DNA of 64,000 bases from Paramecium sonneborni (GCA_905182985.1 CAJJDN010000034.1:242006-306005); one strand, 5' to 3'; shown: positions 1 through 13,852, counted from the first letter of the stretch. Made by a program: numbers and translations. The notes: generated by a model not told the origin, from the letters alone.

Positions 1-1
1 G

Positions 2-874
2 TATTTTCCATTAATACCATCATTTATTGTTCTTTTAATTAGAGATGGACGGTATAAAGTTGACTCTGTTATATTAAAAAATTTTGTATTTTCTTTTTAT
101 TTCAAAATATCTTAGAATGATATATTTTGTTATTCTTATTTTGGTTATTTTCCCTACATTATTATTTATAACCTTTTATCTTTAATTCTAAAATCAGTTT
201 ATTCATAAAATGAATTAGATTATTCTCCTTTTGAATCTTATTTAATTGAATCTATTTAACCTCGTTTTTCAATAAATTATGCTCTTTGTTTTTTTATTAA
301 TTACTATTTTAATTATCTTAATGATGACAAACAATCTCTTAATGAAAATTATTCACTAAATTTTATTAAATACTTATAAAATAGTATAGATTTAGATTTT
401 AACTTTAAAAACATTTCTAAAAATTATCCATCTAATTAATTAGTTTAATTAGTTCTTAATATTATGAAACTCATTGCTAAATCATTTCTAAATCTAAAAT
501 TTATAAAATTAATGCTTACTTTTCTGTATAATCTTCATTAAAATTATCATTTTATTTTTTTGTTTCGAATTAAATCATTATACAAAGCAATCTAAGTAGT
601 ATTTAAAATACATAAACATCCTATACGAATAGGTGATAAATATTATTTTTTTCTGCATCTTTTATAGAATATATTTAATTCTCCAATGATTTTATTAATA
701 TCAATAATTGTTTTTATACTTACAATCGATTGCATAATTTCCTACAAAATTCAATTTATTAGCATATCATGTCCACACATGTTATTATATTTTAATTATT
801 GTCCAATTATATAAAGCATTCCTTTAATTTCTATTGAACATAATTTGGCAATGTCTCTTCAACATAATAAGTGA
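2..874 (+). CDS. Partial membrane-type protein, function unknown (5' end outside window)
   Basis: The frame is open from base 2 to a TGA at 872-874 when TAA and TAG are read as Gln, about 290 codons with no obvious intron. The product is rich in Leu, Ile, Phe and Tyr, and the stretch around FNSPMILLISIIVFILTID near the C-terminus could be a membrane segment. The start lies upstream of the window. I recognise no family. It faces the minus-strand gene that ends at 1286 (convergent). The long open frame supports coding, but the identity is unknown. Confidence 0.5.
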
Positions 875-1285
875 AGTAGTCACAATTCATTGATTTGTTT
901 GAATTTAAATAAAAATATTAACAAAATAATCAAGATGTTTATGCTACTACACTTTTCATAAAAAATTAGTTGAAAACCAATTGAATTTTTCTACCTACCT
1001 TTTTTATGATATATAGTAGGAAAAAATTCTATTTTCTAAAATGACTTTTCCTAATTTTAATTTTTATAATATGTAAGTCTGATAAATGGATTACAAATGA
1101 TAATGTGTGCTATATTTTTGGCCAAAATTACAAAGATCTATACCAGAAACTCATTCTATATTTGCATATTAGATTTTTTTGGCTCATCATATATAGATTT
1201 GTGATATTAATCAAGTATTGTAAGTAGAAATGAAAATTTATATGTTTATATTTATTTGCAATATTATTATAAATTATTTAATCAA
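875..1285. other. Convergent intergenic stretch
   Basis: About 410 bp between two convergent genes. It is AT-rich with frequent stops in all frames and I see no gene or RNA in it. Confidence 0.5.
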
Positions 1286-2961
1286 TCAACCTAAGTATTA
1301 TTGGATGCGTTTCATTATTTTTAAAGTTGACTCTTTACAAGGTATTGTTAACATATTTTAGGCTGTTTAGGTTCTTTGTATTTATTATTATTAAGGTTTG
1401 ATTTTACCTTTTTTTAATAATTCTTTAAGGTTGTTACATTATTATTTATCTAAATTCATTAGCATTGGTAGAAGGTCAACATCATTACTAAAATCCTTCG
1501 AAAAGCTGGGTTAAGATTAAGGTTATTTTTATTATTTAATCTTTATTCTCGAAGGACTTGCATTTTTAAAAGATCCACGATATGACATTATTTCTTAATA
1601 TTAATTTTTATCAAAAATATTTTAGGATTATGTTGATCTGTGAGTTTTAGTTTATTATCTATGAGTATTTGGAATCTTATTAATTTAGATATGAAATTAA
1701 TATTTAAAATTAGTTGATTCTATTCTTTTTCTATTCTATTAATCTATAAGTCTACTATGTAGCCAATTAGACTTAATTTATTTTTTAATTATTAATTATT
1801 ATTTAAACCATTAGTATCTTTAACATAATAGATTTATGTCAGTAATTTTGACTCCATATAATTTACATTTTGTCATTGTTACGCATTTGTATTCATACTG
1901 GTTAGTATCAAAGGATTCTTCCCCTAATAAACATCCTTAATTAACACGAACCAAAGCATTATAATCATCATTAATTTAGCATTCTCCAGAAATGAGAACA
2001 AAAATATATGTGTATTATTAACCTTTCGAATAAATTGTATTGTTAGGATTATATTTAAATTTTATAAATTTATTCATTAGTGTTTTTACTAATTCATGCA
2101 TTTCATTTTCTGATTCTGTAATTTCACTAACAAATCCAGATTCTAATTGTCTATAGATTTTTGATTATTTTTAAATTTTTATTTGATTTTCAACATTTTA
2201 ATAATCACTTAAGTTCATTTAAATGATTACACAATCAGTTAGAGCAATAAGTAAAGTATTATGTTTTTTTAAAAGACGATCATTATTTAAAAGTTCCCCT
2301 TCATGAAATAAATGAGTTTGTTTTGTATTACAAACACACTGGTTTAGTAAATATTAAAAGTATGATTCATTATGTAGTTTTATGCCTTTTAAAAGTTATT
2401 CTAATTCTATGTTTAAAGCCTATAAATATTATGGAGGCAATTAAGGAAAGCGGTTATGCCTTATACTATTTGTTCTTTTGAATTCTACCTTTTAAGGTAT
2501 TTCACAAACTTAAGCTCTACGTAATCGTGGTTAATCATTAATTGAGAAAGTCAATTAACCATTTTGCTAATAAGTTGTAGTTACTTTTCTACCTGGTTTT
2601 TCAATAAAAATATCTGATTTGTATTATTTAATCAGACTTTTTCTTTTTTCATCTAAATCATCTTCTGAGATTTCTTAATATGCTTATATTTAACCTGAAA
2701 ACAAAATCATTATTTTATCTTATCGATCATTAAATTTCCAAATCATTGAACCTATATAATTGATGAATATAAATTACCTGACTCAAAATTTGTCAAAACT
2801 GCATTTTATGCCATTACACGCAACAAGGCTTTATAAAGTTTTGTTTTAGTTTAATTGTGTAATTGATCAAAATATTATAAGCAAATCAATTGATCTTCTA
2901 TGGCTTAATAATCTTTACGACATCTTTCATCAGGGTCTTTTTGTAATAAATATATTAGCAT
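1286..2961 (-). CDS. Cyclic-nucleotide-binding-domain protein
   Basis: Spliced length is 549 aa after removing one 26-nt intron near 2753-2778 (GTAATT...ATATAG). The N-terminal part (LLQKDPDERCRKDY, then NFESGSMIWKF and KIMILFSG) matches the opening of a cNMP-binding domain. A second such unit near residues 330-400 has IFVLISGECQI and GCLLGEESFD, the typical phosphate-binding-cassette region. The C-terminal tail is Gln- and Lys-rich. The family binds cAMP or cGMP and is large in ciliates; whether this one is a kinase regulator or a stand-alone sensor is not shown. The start is the first Met after an in-frame TGA, so an extra upstream exon is possible. Confidence 0.75.
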
Positions 2962-3292
2962 AATTAATCAAAGTAAAGTAACTAATATTTTTTTTAGCCA
3001 AAATAAAATCATAATAACTTAATTTTATTAAAATACTCATCTAAAATCAATTTAATCCTTGTGATGAAAGTTATAGCATAATTCAGTATTTTCATTCTGA
3101 GCCTATACATTTAAATATTTAAATAAGTTTTTTTGGAAAACCTTTTTGAATATTATAATCATTTTTCATAGAAATAAAAATATTTTAGCTATTTTAAGCT
3201 ATTAATTAAAAAAGTCATTAATTATGAACATACTTATTTCTTTTGATTTAAAATATTTAAAGTTAATTTTAGAAATTAACATATTATATTTT
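2962..3292. other. Unresolved stretch between two minus-strand genes
   Basis: This contains short minus-strand open pieces (about 25-40 codons, for instance one ending NFHHKDQIDFR), but I could not connect them to either neighbour with a plausible intron. It may hold an upstream exon of the cNMP-binding gene. Confidence 0.3.
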
Positions 3293-3748
3293 TCAAAGTA
3301 ACTAATTATAATCATTAATGAGACTGAATTATTTTAACATTATAATGGATCTAAAGATTTCTGTTCCAGGTGGAATTAAGATCTAACTATCAAAATTTAC
3401 AAATACTTTTTTTCCTACTAACTTTAATAAGTCTTAATCTAATTCAGGATGTTTTTATAAAGAGATTGCTTCAATTTTGGAATAAAAAATAAATTTTAAG
3501 GTAGCGTCGTTGGTATTTTAGTATCTATTTATTTTTGGTTGACTTATATTTTAGACAGTTGATATTTCAAATAATGTTGGTTTTTTTATTTATTTCTTTT
3601 TTTACAAATCAAAAGGCTTAGCAATTTTTGTGAATGGACTTTCAAAAATGAGTTTTATGATTTCATTTAAGCTCTAATTTTCTACTTATTTCCAAAAAAT
3701 ATCAGAAAGCTCAAGCGAGAATTTGTTTATTATTTCTTTTTTTTTCAT
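3293..3748 (-). CDS. Hypothetical protein, about 151 aa
   Basis: An uninterrupted TGA-only reading frame from an ATG at 3746-3748 gives 151 residues, basic at the start (MKKKEIINKFSLELSD). A perfect 20-nt intron candidate (GTATTTG...GATAG) lies inside. If it is spliced, the protein ends at the TGA at 3312-3314 with about 138 aa, and both versions keep the frame. I recognise no domain. Confidence 0.5.
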
Positions 3749-3981
3749 AAAAATATTAAATAAATAAAAACTATTAAACCTAAAATATGATAAATAAGAA
3801 TGAATTATTATGTTAAATATATTTATATAAATAAAAAATAGATTTATAGGTAAATATGATTGCCTAATTCAAAAAAAATAATATTTAGCAGTCTAAGAAA
3901 ATCTAGTTTTTTTAAAAGTAGCTTTAATTATTTTATCTTTTAATCGAAGAAATCTAATTAAGTTTACTTCTGAAATATATT

Positions 3982-4633
3982 TCAAAAGCATAATTTTTAT
4001 GAAATAGATATTTTAAAATGATTGAATTCTCCCATTCGAAAAGGATATATAAATAGTTCCTTCTAGGGGTAAATAAACTTAAAAGATCTAATTTACCATT
4101 GAGGAATCTTCAAATTAGGAACTCTAAATTCGTAATTATATCCAAAAGGAGGAGTAATGATGACTTATTAATCAAAATAAAGTTTAACATATAGTTCTGA
4201 ATATTTTGATTGGCATTCTTGTAATCTAATAATTTTTGAGGAAATTAAAAATCTTATTTCATAAAAAGTTAGTATGATTAACTTAATTTGACCAAAATAG
4301 ATCTGAACAATTATCTGAGAAATAGAAAAAATGTTTTGAAAAATAGGATAGAAGAGTCAATAATTTGAGACATTATTTTTATTTCATAAAATTAAGAGTA
4401 TTTTAGTAAATGAATGATTTCTTAAAGAATAAATAGTCATATTCTACTGGGATTGTAAGATCATGAATAATATCTGAATATAAATAAGTTGATTAAGTTT
4501 AATTTTTATCAAATAATTTGAGGTTCTATAGGATTAATTAATATAGATTTATTCAATGTCTAAATTTACTTTTTATGAATAAAATTTAAGATAAGAATAA
4601 ATTTTTGTTTAAATTTGCAAATTAAAAATGCAT
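3982..4633 (-). CDS. Hypothetical protein, 5' end unresolved
   Basis: Minus-strand exons read well through two introns of about 30 and 25 nt. The central part includes DLTIPVEYDYLFFKKSF and the C-terminus runs PPFGYNYEFRVPNLKIP to a TGA at 3982-3984. The last long exon starts near 4535 and is preceded by a 44-nt candidate intron, so the true start, perhaps the ATG at 4631-4633, is uncertain. The plus strand here also has open pieces, but their frames do not join. I recognise no family. Confidence 0.5.
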
Positions 4634-4725
4634 CAATAATATGTCTATTAGTATGAGTTGTATAAATACTTATTGACTTGATTTATTTTGGAGAAATCAT
4701 ATAATAATTTATTAATAATTTATTT

Positions 4726-5596
4726 ATGCCTATTGTATAAGGAAAAGCAAAATTGTGGCATCCAACATAAGAAGAATAAGTAGATTATTGTAAAATATAA
4801 AAAGGATGCATATGATGATAGAATGATTGCCAATATTGAATTGAAATCATTAGATTTTGATGATGAAAACTTTTCCCCTGTGTTCAATAGGAGCAAAAAA
4901 GAATTCTTCTTATAAGCAAGTGAAAGATATAAGAAGGATTTATCAAAAGTAATTATAATTAATAAAATAAAATAGTTAGCCAGGCCATTTTAATCATATT
5001 CATGCGAAGAGTTCGTTAATAAATATATTTTTATTAAACCAAATCATACTTATTGGAGAGAATGGACAGTAACAAAATGGTTGTCAGGATTTGGTTTAGG
5101 ATATTTGGTTTTGAGAGAAGTATAAATAAATTTGAAATTAGTTACCACTACGTAATTTTTATGCAAGAGTTTTTGTAATGTGGATATTCTTAGCTAAATT
5201 AAGTGATCACTTTAGTTCAATTCTTCCTTATCATGGAAAATTAGTGATATCTACTTAAACAGATAGATTCTCAAAGTAAATAAACAGAAATATCTTCTAG
5301 CAAAGATATAAATCAATATCATAATGTTTGTAGTGCATTACATTTCTTAGAAATGCCAACATTTTAGAATAGAATATCAGAATCTCTTGCTTGGAGAGCT
5401 AAATAACCAGCTCATTTATTATATAATGATACAAATTGGTGTTTACATATTCTTAAGAAATGGCATGGTCGTCCAACTCATATTGCACATTGGGTAATTC
5501 AATTTTATAATAAATAAGGATGGTACATTTAATCAACCTTTGGAAAGATTAGCAGACCCATATCATAAGGATGCCCACTTTATCCATTGGATTTGA
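4726..5596 (+). CDS. Hypothetical protein with probable membrane segment, 248 aa
   Basis: Five introns of 22-27 nt are removed to give exactly 249 codons including the stop. The product starts MPIVQGKAKLWHPTQEEQ, has a hydrophobic middle (WLSGFGLGYLVLRE, then YARVFVMWIFLAKLSDHF) and ends PYHKDAHFIHWI. The Trp- and His-rich sequence suggests a real, conserved protein, but I do not recognise the family. It diverges from the minus-strand gene ending near 4633 and is followed 42 bp later by another plus-strand gene. Confidence 0.7.
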
Positions 5597-5638
5597 GTAT
5601 AAACATACAAATAAATACAATTATTATTATTATTAATA

Positions 5639-7744
5639 ATGAGTGCTAGTGTTGCAGGTGATCTATCAGATCGAGAAATGATTGAATTTTCAGAAGACGA
5701 ACATTTGACTTTCTTTTTTAATATTGATCAAGTATTATAAACTATAACTACAAGGTTTATAATGAAATCCCAGGAGTTATATAAAATTATGGCACTTTTT
5801 CATAATCACTTTAAATATCAAGATAAATTTCAAATGCCATTATTAAAAATGCTATAGGAGAAGCTTAAGAAAGAGTAATCATTCTTAATTTATTAATAAA
5901 GTTTATCCTTAGAAATATACCTATTAATGCTATGAATGAAATTGAAGCTGAAACTAAACTTTTGTTGAATGCTTAATTAAATGATGGAGGAATTGAAGTT
6001 TAAACATGTAATTTAATTGAAGATCAAGAGCCAGTATTTTATTATTCTATATTTATTAAGGAACCCATCTTTTGTGATAGATGGAGAAGAAACAGAATAT
6101 AAATGATGAATGGTAATATTATATCAAACTAAATCATATAGAATTAGAAAATTATGATAAAGATCAAACTGATTGTAATGATCCCAATAACAAAATTGTT
6201 GATGGTTTAAAATAAACAAACAATAGGAATTCAGATTATTAAGCAAATATTATTAAAAGAAATACTATTAGATTACCAACAACACCTTAACCAAAAAATT
6301 AATTTGAATCTAGATTAATCTCAATTTATTAGGAAGAATTTGAAGATGAATTTGAAGATAAGTTAAGAAATGCTAAATTATATGAAATGAAAAAAAAAAA
6401 TGAAATTGAATAAAAAAAAAAAGAAGATAAATTATAAAGTCAAGTAAACTATATATTAATAATTGTAGATTGAAAAAAAAGATGGAGGATCATCAAAATA
6501 TACTTATGATTTTGATGGCAAAATATTATTAGCTAGAGCTGTTAAAATGGATAAATTGTAACCAACTAATCAGAAATTAAAAATTGAATTAAAAGAACCA
6601 TAAAAAATAGAACAATAGTAGTAACCATAAAAAAAATAAGGAAAAAGAGATTCCACTAAAATTAATAAACCATAATGTCCTGAACAGGAAATACCAAATA
6701 GAGTATAATATTTACACATAAGGTTTTATAAGAACGCAAAGATGCTGCTAAAGAAGTTATAGGGGATAAAGCATTAAGAGTTGATAAAACATCCCAATTT
6801 CCTTATGAAGTTTTTACTATGAATAATGGAGTTAAGTTGTATTTTGAACACAAAATGAAAGAAGGAGTAAGACATCAAATAAGTGATTCTGCTGAACATT
6901 TATAAATAAAATTATCAGGTTCAAATCTACTATCTGGTGATGATGTTTAATAATTTGCTTCTCAAATTAGATTAACAAGAGCTGAATATTAATTATTAAC
7001 AGATGCTTAAACTTTGTAGGCTACCAAATCTTAATTTATGCCAAGTGAAACTATTAATGTTCCTGAACATGATTAATAAAATCAATAATCTATTTTGTTA
7101 AAAAAAAAATTAGGAGAGATAGCCAAATCTGAGTTTCCATTAGATGCAAAATAAGTGCAATTCAATACTGGAGCTAATTTATTATAGCCTTTAAAAAAAG
7201 AACATCCTTCTTAATAAGCTTCTTAAACTGAAAGAATTTAATTAAAAAATGTTAGGATGATAGAAAATTTAATAGTAACTACATTACCAGATACTCCTAA
7301 ATCATCTAAATAAGAGCCTCCTCTACCTTAAATTCCAGATGGAGTGTCTAAGTATATTTAAAACTAATTTTCATAGAAATCCTGTTGACATTTTTAATTA
7401 ATAGTTGTTAAATTAAAAAGAATGGGGCAAACAAATGGGAGGTAAAACTACTTACTTTCCTCCTGTCAAGTAACAAAAAAGATCCTTAGAAACCAAAGTT
7501 TATAAAGGAACTTTAGAATAAATGTAAATCTTTTTCTATTTGTACTTTTTAGGTATAAAATGCCAAGAGAAAGACTTGTCGCTTAAACAGGCAGAACAGC
7601 CATGAACTTTTATAAATCTAATTAGGATGGTAATTTTTAAATTTATTTTTAGGATCAAAAAAGATAACTAAATCTCTAACTGAAGGATTTATGTAAACAT
7701 TTTATACAACTCATTCTAAATTTAGTGATAAACTAAGATAATGA
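5639..7744 (+). CDS. Hypothetical charged, Gln-rich protein, 625 aa
   Basis: Nine introns (20-29 nt) join ten exons into exactly 626 codons including the stop. The protein is acidic and charged. It has a Glu/Lys-rich coiled-coil-like segment around residue 230, then a motif KYTYDFDGKILLARAVK, then a Gln-rich linker and a basic C-terminus with TERIQLKNVRMIENL. The YTYDFDGK block looks like a conserved element of an uncharacterised eukaryotic family, but I cannot name it. At 6081-6120 three frames looked usable. A 29-nt intron (GTAATA...CATATAG) resolves them into one gene rather than two. Confidence 0.7.
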
Positions 7745-7818
7745 TTTTTTATAAATATTTTTGATCATTAATATATAACCTTTATTTTTCTCTATCTTAG
7801 AACACATTCACTGTTGAA

Positions 7819-8109
7819 ATGATCTATGCAATATAATAAATTTATATAATAAAGATAAGGCTCTAAAATAAAACTTCATAAATGCTACACATAATTCTGT
7901 TTACAATATTGCTTTTAGAATTATTATTTGAGGCTGAGGAATTTTATTTTAAATTTATCAAGTAATTTTTTATTTTATTGCTATATTTGGGTTTTATAAA
8001 TGAAAATAAATTTGAAAAATTTAATAAAAATGAAATAAATAAAACTAAAATGAAAAATGAAGTTTTTAAAGAGGATTAAAGTTAATAAGAAAGTAGAGTA
8101 AAATAATGA
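7819..8109 (+). CDS. Small putative membrane protein, 96 aa
   Basis: A TGA-only open frame of 97 codons. It has a hydrophobic segment in the first half (MLHIILFTILLLELLFE), a second weaker one (FFILLLYLGF) and a charged Lys/Glu tail ending EDQSQQESRVKQ. No intron is needed. It is convergent with the proteasome gene, with 54 bp between stops. Nothing identifies a family. AT-rich DNA can mimic hydrophobic proteins, so this is only moderately supported. Confidence 0.45.
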
Positions 8110-8163
8110 TTAATAAAAATTAATATATTAATATATATATGGAATACGATTTAATAGATTTAT

Positions 8164-8954
8164 TCAATCTCTATTGGCTATTAAATTCAAATAATGATCA
8201 ACTTGTTCATTGGTAAGTTTATGGAATTTTTTATCTTATTTATTAACGATACCAACTTCAATATCAGTGGGTTTGAAATCTTATGATATAACCTAGGATT
8301 AAAGGTAAAAGATATACATTTTATAATGTTTATATAGCAAGCATAATGGTTTCATCATAATTTAAATCTGCTTTTTTTTTGATTTATTTTTCTAAATAAT
8401 TGATTGCTTCTTATTCTTTAACACCACTAGCAGTTGCTTTATATCCACTATAATGTCCTGATGGATCAAGTTTATAAAGTAATGGTCCTAATTCATCATC
8501 AAATTAACATAAAATAGTCTCAACACCATATGATCTCATTTAATAATATTAAGTATTAGTTTATGCTAAATCAGCCATTCTTTTTGATAACACATCGACT
8601 GGACAATAGTAACCTAATAAATATGAATAAAATAATAATACCATTTTTCAATCTAAATTCTCCTGCTTCATATCTCATTCTTGTTACAAGTGCTCTTGCA
8701 TCTGATGGAATACCTGTAGTCAAAGCACCTATTTTTTCTGATATATTAAATAGATTAGTAACAGATTTCTCATCAATTAATTTATCTGGCACTCTTTTTT
8801 CTGTAATCAAACAAACAGTATCTGTTCCTTTAACTCCTATAGATGTTAATCCACTAGTTTTAACTGCTTTAAAGGCATATTCCACCTAATATAATCTACC
8901 TTCAGGTGAAAAAAGAGTTATATAGAATTCATGACCTTGGCTTCCTCTACTCAT
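8164..8954 (-). CDS. PSMA6: 20S proteasome subunit alpha-6
   Basis: Two introns (28 and 25 nt) leave 245 aa, the usual length of the family. The N-terminus carries the alpha-subunit signature [19 protein letters not shown]. The body matches PSMA6: [35 protein letters not shown] and, near the end, [12 protein letters not shown]. Alpha-6 is a structural subunit of the outer ring of the 20S core, without its own protease site. The Gln of RLYQVEYAF is encoded by TAG, direct evidence for the ciliate code. The stop of the upstream kinase gene lies only 39 bp away on the same strand. Confidence 0.95.
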
Positions 8955-8993
8955 TTTAATTAAATTATCCTAATCTCAAAAATTTAATAATAT

Positions 8994-10536
<1,543 letters not shown>

Positions 10537-11032
10537 TTATTTTATAATTTTTTTAAGTAAATATTTATAAAAATTATAAATTAAATTCATTTGAGTATCA
10601 AACTAATATTATTTAACTGATTTACATCTTTATTTTATTATTCATTTTCAAATCCAGTTTTATTAATTATTTCTATTTTAAACTCTAACATTATTTTCAT
10701 TCAAAACTTTTGAGTAGAACAATTAATTGCAAAATACAAAGAATTATTTTAGTATAAGAAAAATTAGATATAATTCAATAAACAATTAGTAATTAGATTT
10801 TATATAACATTATATGTATAAAATATGATCGTAAACCAAAAAAACCAAAACCTTTGATTAAGAGGATTGATGAAAATTTTTTTCTTAAAATTTATGAAAT
10901 ACTTTTGAATGCACTGATGTATTCCATCATATTTAAAGAGATCATTTCCAATCTAAATTATTAATTTTATAACTCATATTCTATGAATTTTAAGTTTAAT
11001 GAGAAATGTGGAAGTGAATTTATAATATAACT
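10537..11032. other. Intergenic stretch
   Basis: About 500 bp upstream of the kinase and downstream of the small CaaX gene. I see no supportable gene or RNA. Confidence 0.45.
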
Positions 11033-11272
11033 TCAAATTATAATGCATCCGCATGATGATTTTGCTTCTTGAACTGGCCCTTCAATATTATAGATTTTCC
11101 AATTTTCTACCTCATGCACTTAAACTAAAGATTGTTATTTATTTATCTCATCAATAAAAGAAATTTTATGTTTCTTAGATCCTTAAGTTATATTAGTTCT
11201 AAATTTATCTTATCTTTGAATCTATATTTCCTTTTTTGATCCTTTCATTATACCTTTCTTTTTTGTATCCAT
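11033..11272 (-). CDS. Small basic protein with C-terminal CaaX-like box, 79 aa
   Basis: An intronless 80-codon frame. It starts MDTKKKGIMKGSKKE, then has a KKHKISFIDEIN block followed by LVQVHEVENWKIYN, and ends SSCGCIII. The pattern basic-S-F-x-D-E ... L-x-x-V-x-x-V resembles short conserved segments seen in many small ciliate proteins. The final Cys-Ile-Ile-Ile fits a CaaX prenylation box, which would put it on membranes; that is inference. The in-frame TAA and TAG codons hide it from standard gene finders. Confidence 0.65.
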
Positions 11273-11778
11273 CAAATTATTAATATTAATATATATGATT
11301 TAATTTTGAATAAAAATAATATCAATGTAATTTATTTTTATAAATTCTCCCTTAACTTATCTGTTTACTTGAAATATTTTATTCTTTATATATTTTGATT
11401 TTTAAAAACCCTTCTTTTAATCTAAAAAAAACACTAAACTTAAAAATTAGAGAAATTCATTAATATTTTAATTATTTTTTATAAATTTTATAAACTGCGA
11501 ATTTTCAAAAAATATATCAAAAAGAAGTTTTATATGCATTACATAATATTTTGTTCATATAAAGTTGATAGATATCAGATTCTAATAACTTTCCTAAATT
11601 TATATACAAAATTGTTAAAATTGTTAATAATTCTTCCAAATATTTATTGATACTTAAGTTTTAATATGCTTTTATATTAAAAAAAGGATTAACTAAAAAG
11701 TATAATTATTATAAATATTGGTAAATAAAGATTACAATTAAATTAGTTGCTTTGAATTAAAATAATTAAAAAAAAGAA
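11273..11778. other. Intergenic stretch
   Basis: About 500 bp, very AT-rich, between two minus-strand genes. No gene or RNA seen. Confidence 0.45.
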
Positions 11779-13257
11779 TCAAAATTCTTCATAGTCATCT
11801 ACTTCGAGTAATTAACCACTTTCTCTTTAATCATATTCATAAAAGGCTTTGGCATCTATTAACATGCTGATGATAATATCTCCTTGACCACAATTTTATA
11901 AATCAGTTAAAGTAATAGCAGTAGGCATAGATGGTTTAGCCATATCGAATATTTCATCTTTAACATCTTCAACATTAAAACCAAATTTATCCTTGAATAT
12001 AATTAGATATAAATACTTTATGTTCTAATTTTTAAATAATTGGTCTAAAAAACATGTTGATAACAAAGGAATCAATAGCAGGTTTATGATAAACATTAAG
12101 AATTCTCCAGAAGTATTAAATTGCTTATTAACTTTTTTTATTTTCCATAGCAAGTACAAAATCTAAAAAAATAAAAAATAGATAAAACCTAAAAATGTCT
12201 TATAATCCATTTCTCCTTCAAATGTTTGATATTCTTCAAATACTCTATCAATAAAAATATCTGTTAATCCCCATGAATACTTTGATAATTCTTATTTTGA
12301 TAATAAACCATTATGATCATTATCCAATTTCAAATATCTCTCATAAACTTTTAAAGCAGATTATTTTGAAAACCAATTCTAACCTAATTCTTCTAAAGTC
12401 AATTTTTCTTGTCTTAATTCATATAGTTCAGCTAAGATTGGAGATGTTAACATATCTTTAATATAAATTCTGCCTGTTCTTTTGGAATCTAAAAAGAAAA
12501 AGAATTTTCTGACAGCTGTTATAACATAAAAAGGATAAAAATTTTACTAAAATATAATAATATATATTGAATACATCTAATTTCTCTAACTAAGGAAATG
12601 TTGGAATTAATTCAAAAATATAATTCTCCAAGTCTTTTTCTCTTAAATATCCATTTCTATAAAATAATTTTATTATATTATACCCAATAGAATCATACAA
12701 ACTAATTTATATTCTAGTTTGAAATAAATTAACTTTTCTAACTATAGAATGAAAGAATGCTACAATATCTATTCTTCCATATTCATCTCTATCAAATTTT
12801 AAAAAAGTTGATGCACTAAAAAAATGTCTACATTTAATAGGTAATAATGAAGCAATTGTTAAAAATGAATTATAATTAATTCTTTCTTTCTTATCATCAG
12901 GTGGTGATATATTATTTTTAAGTTCTGTCCATAATTTTTCTAAATCTTCTTTATCTAAAATTTCACCAGTTTTATGATTCAAAAATCTAGTTCTTGCTTC
13001 TTGTCTAACTCTGAAACTTAATTAATTTTCATTTGTAACTGAGGCCTTTTAGAAAAATTTAGGTATTTTTTTATAACTTGGATCTTCTTCTTATTCCTAT
13101 TAAATTAGACTGTTAATTGTACTTTTTTTCTTGCTTATTCAATATAATCAAGAAACAATTAATCAGTTTCATCATCTATTTCTTAAGCAGTTCTTTATTG
13201 TTTAGAATCAACAAACTTTTTTAAAGTGTTTACCCAATCAATACTCTTTTTAGACAT
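11779..13257 (-). CDS. PP2A regulatory subunit B'' of the PPP2R3C / TON2 (FASS) type
   Basis: The product starts MSKKSIDWVNTLKKFVDS. It then shows blocks typical of PPP2R3C/TON2: RINYNSFLTIASLLPIKC, STFLKFDRDEYGRIDI, RKVNLFQTRI and, near the end, GQGDIIISMLIDAKAF. The ends fit the family, with EF-hand-like units in the middle and a short acidic C-terminus. In animals this subunit works at centrosomes with the FOP/CEP350 group, and in plants TON2 works with TON1 on cortical microtubule arrays. A role at basal bodies or the cortex is inferred. The FOR20/TON1-family gene lies immediately upstream on the same strand, 47 bp away. Confidence 0.88.
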
Positions 13258-13304
13258 ACTTATTTGAATTTTTAGTTAAAATAATAATAATAATTAGAAT
13301 GGTT

Positions 13305-13852
13305 TCATTTAAAAATTTAATCAGAAATATTTCTTCTTCCTCCTTAAAATTCAAATTCATTATTTGATTCAACAACTTAACCTGATTCAGGATAAATATT
13401 TCTATATTTTGGTCCTGTTAATGGTTCATTTTAAACTTCTTAATTATTAATGACTTTCTTCATTCCAAAAACAAGACCTATATTAATAATAATTAATTTA
13501 ACTACCATATAATAATGGAGTTTATTTAGAATTGTTATCTTCTACAATTTTTAATTTTTTTGTTATGAATCCTCTATCAAGCATTTCTTAAGGCATTCCT
13601 GCTTCTGAACTAAATACACTTGTTGTTTAACTATAATGATTATATTCCATGTATTCTCTTATTAAATCATTAATTATCATATTTTCTAATTCAAAATCTA
13701 AATATACCCATTGAAAGTTTTGGTTTGTCTTCTGGATCTTCATTTAAAGCATTAAATATCTCTGCTCTTATTCTTGCTCTTAATTAAGATAAAACTCCTC
13801 TTGATTCAAGAGTTTCTTTTAAAGCATCTTTCATTTCATTTATTGTTGTCAT
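13305..13852 (-). CDS. FOR20: FOR20 / CEP20 (FOP-TON1 family) basal-body protein
   Basis: Two introns (22 and 28 nt) leave 165 aa, close to the usual ~170. The N-terminus (MKDALKETLESRGVLSQLR, then ARIRAEIFNAL) and the LisH-like block ENMIINDLIREYMEYNHYS match FOR20/CEP20 very well. These are followed by the conserved PLLYGLVFGM. FOR20 is a small dimerising protein of centriolar satellites and basal bodies, and in Paramecium it is known to be needed for basal-body docking at the surface. It sits 47 bp upstream of the PP2A B'' gene on the same strand and diverges from the ankyrin gene with 152 bp between starts. Confidence 0.92.

Noticed and set aside
4018..4480. A plus-strand gene in this stretch (open pieces such as SSEYFDWHSCNLIIFEE)
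   Set aside because: The plus-strand frames do not connect through any plausible intron, while the minus strand gives a consistent multi-exon protein.
6061..6130. Two overlapping genes, one ending near 6106 and one starting at 6081
   Set aside because: A 29-nt intron joins the exons into a single continuous 625-aa protein.
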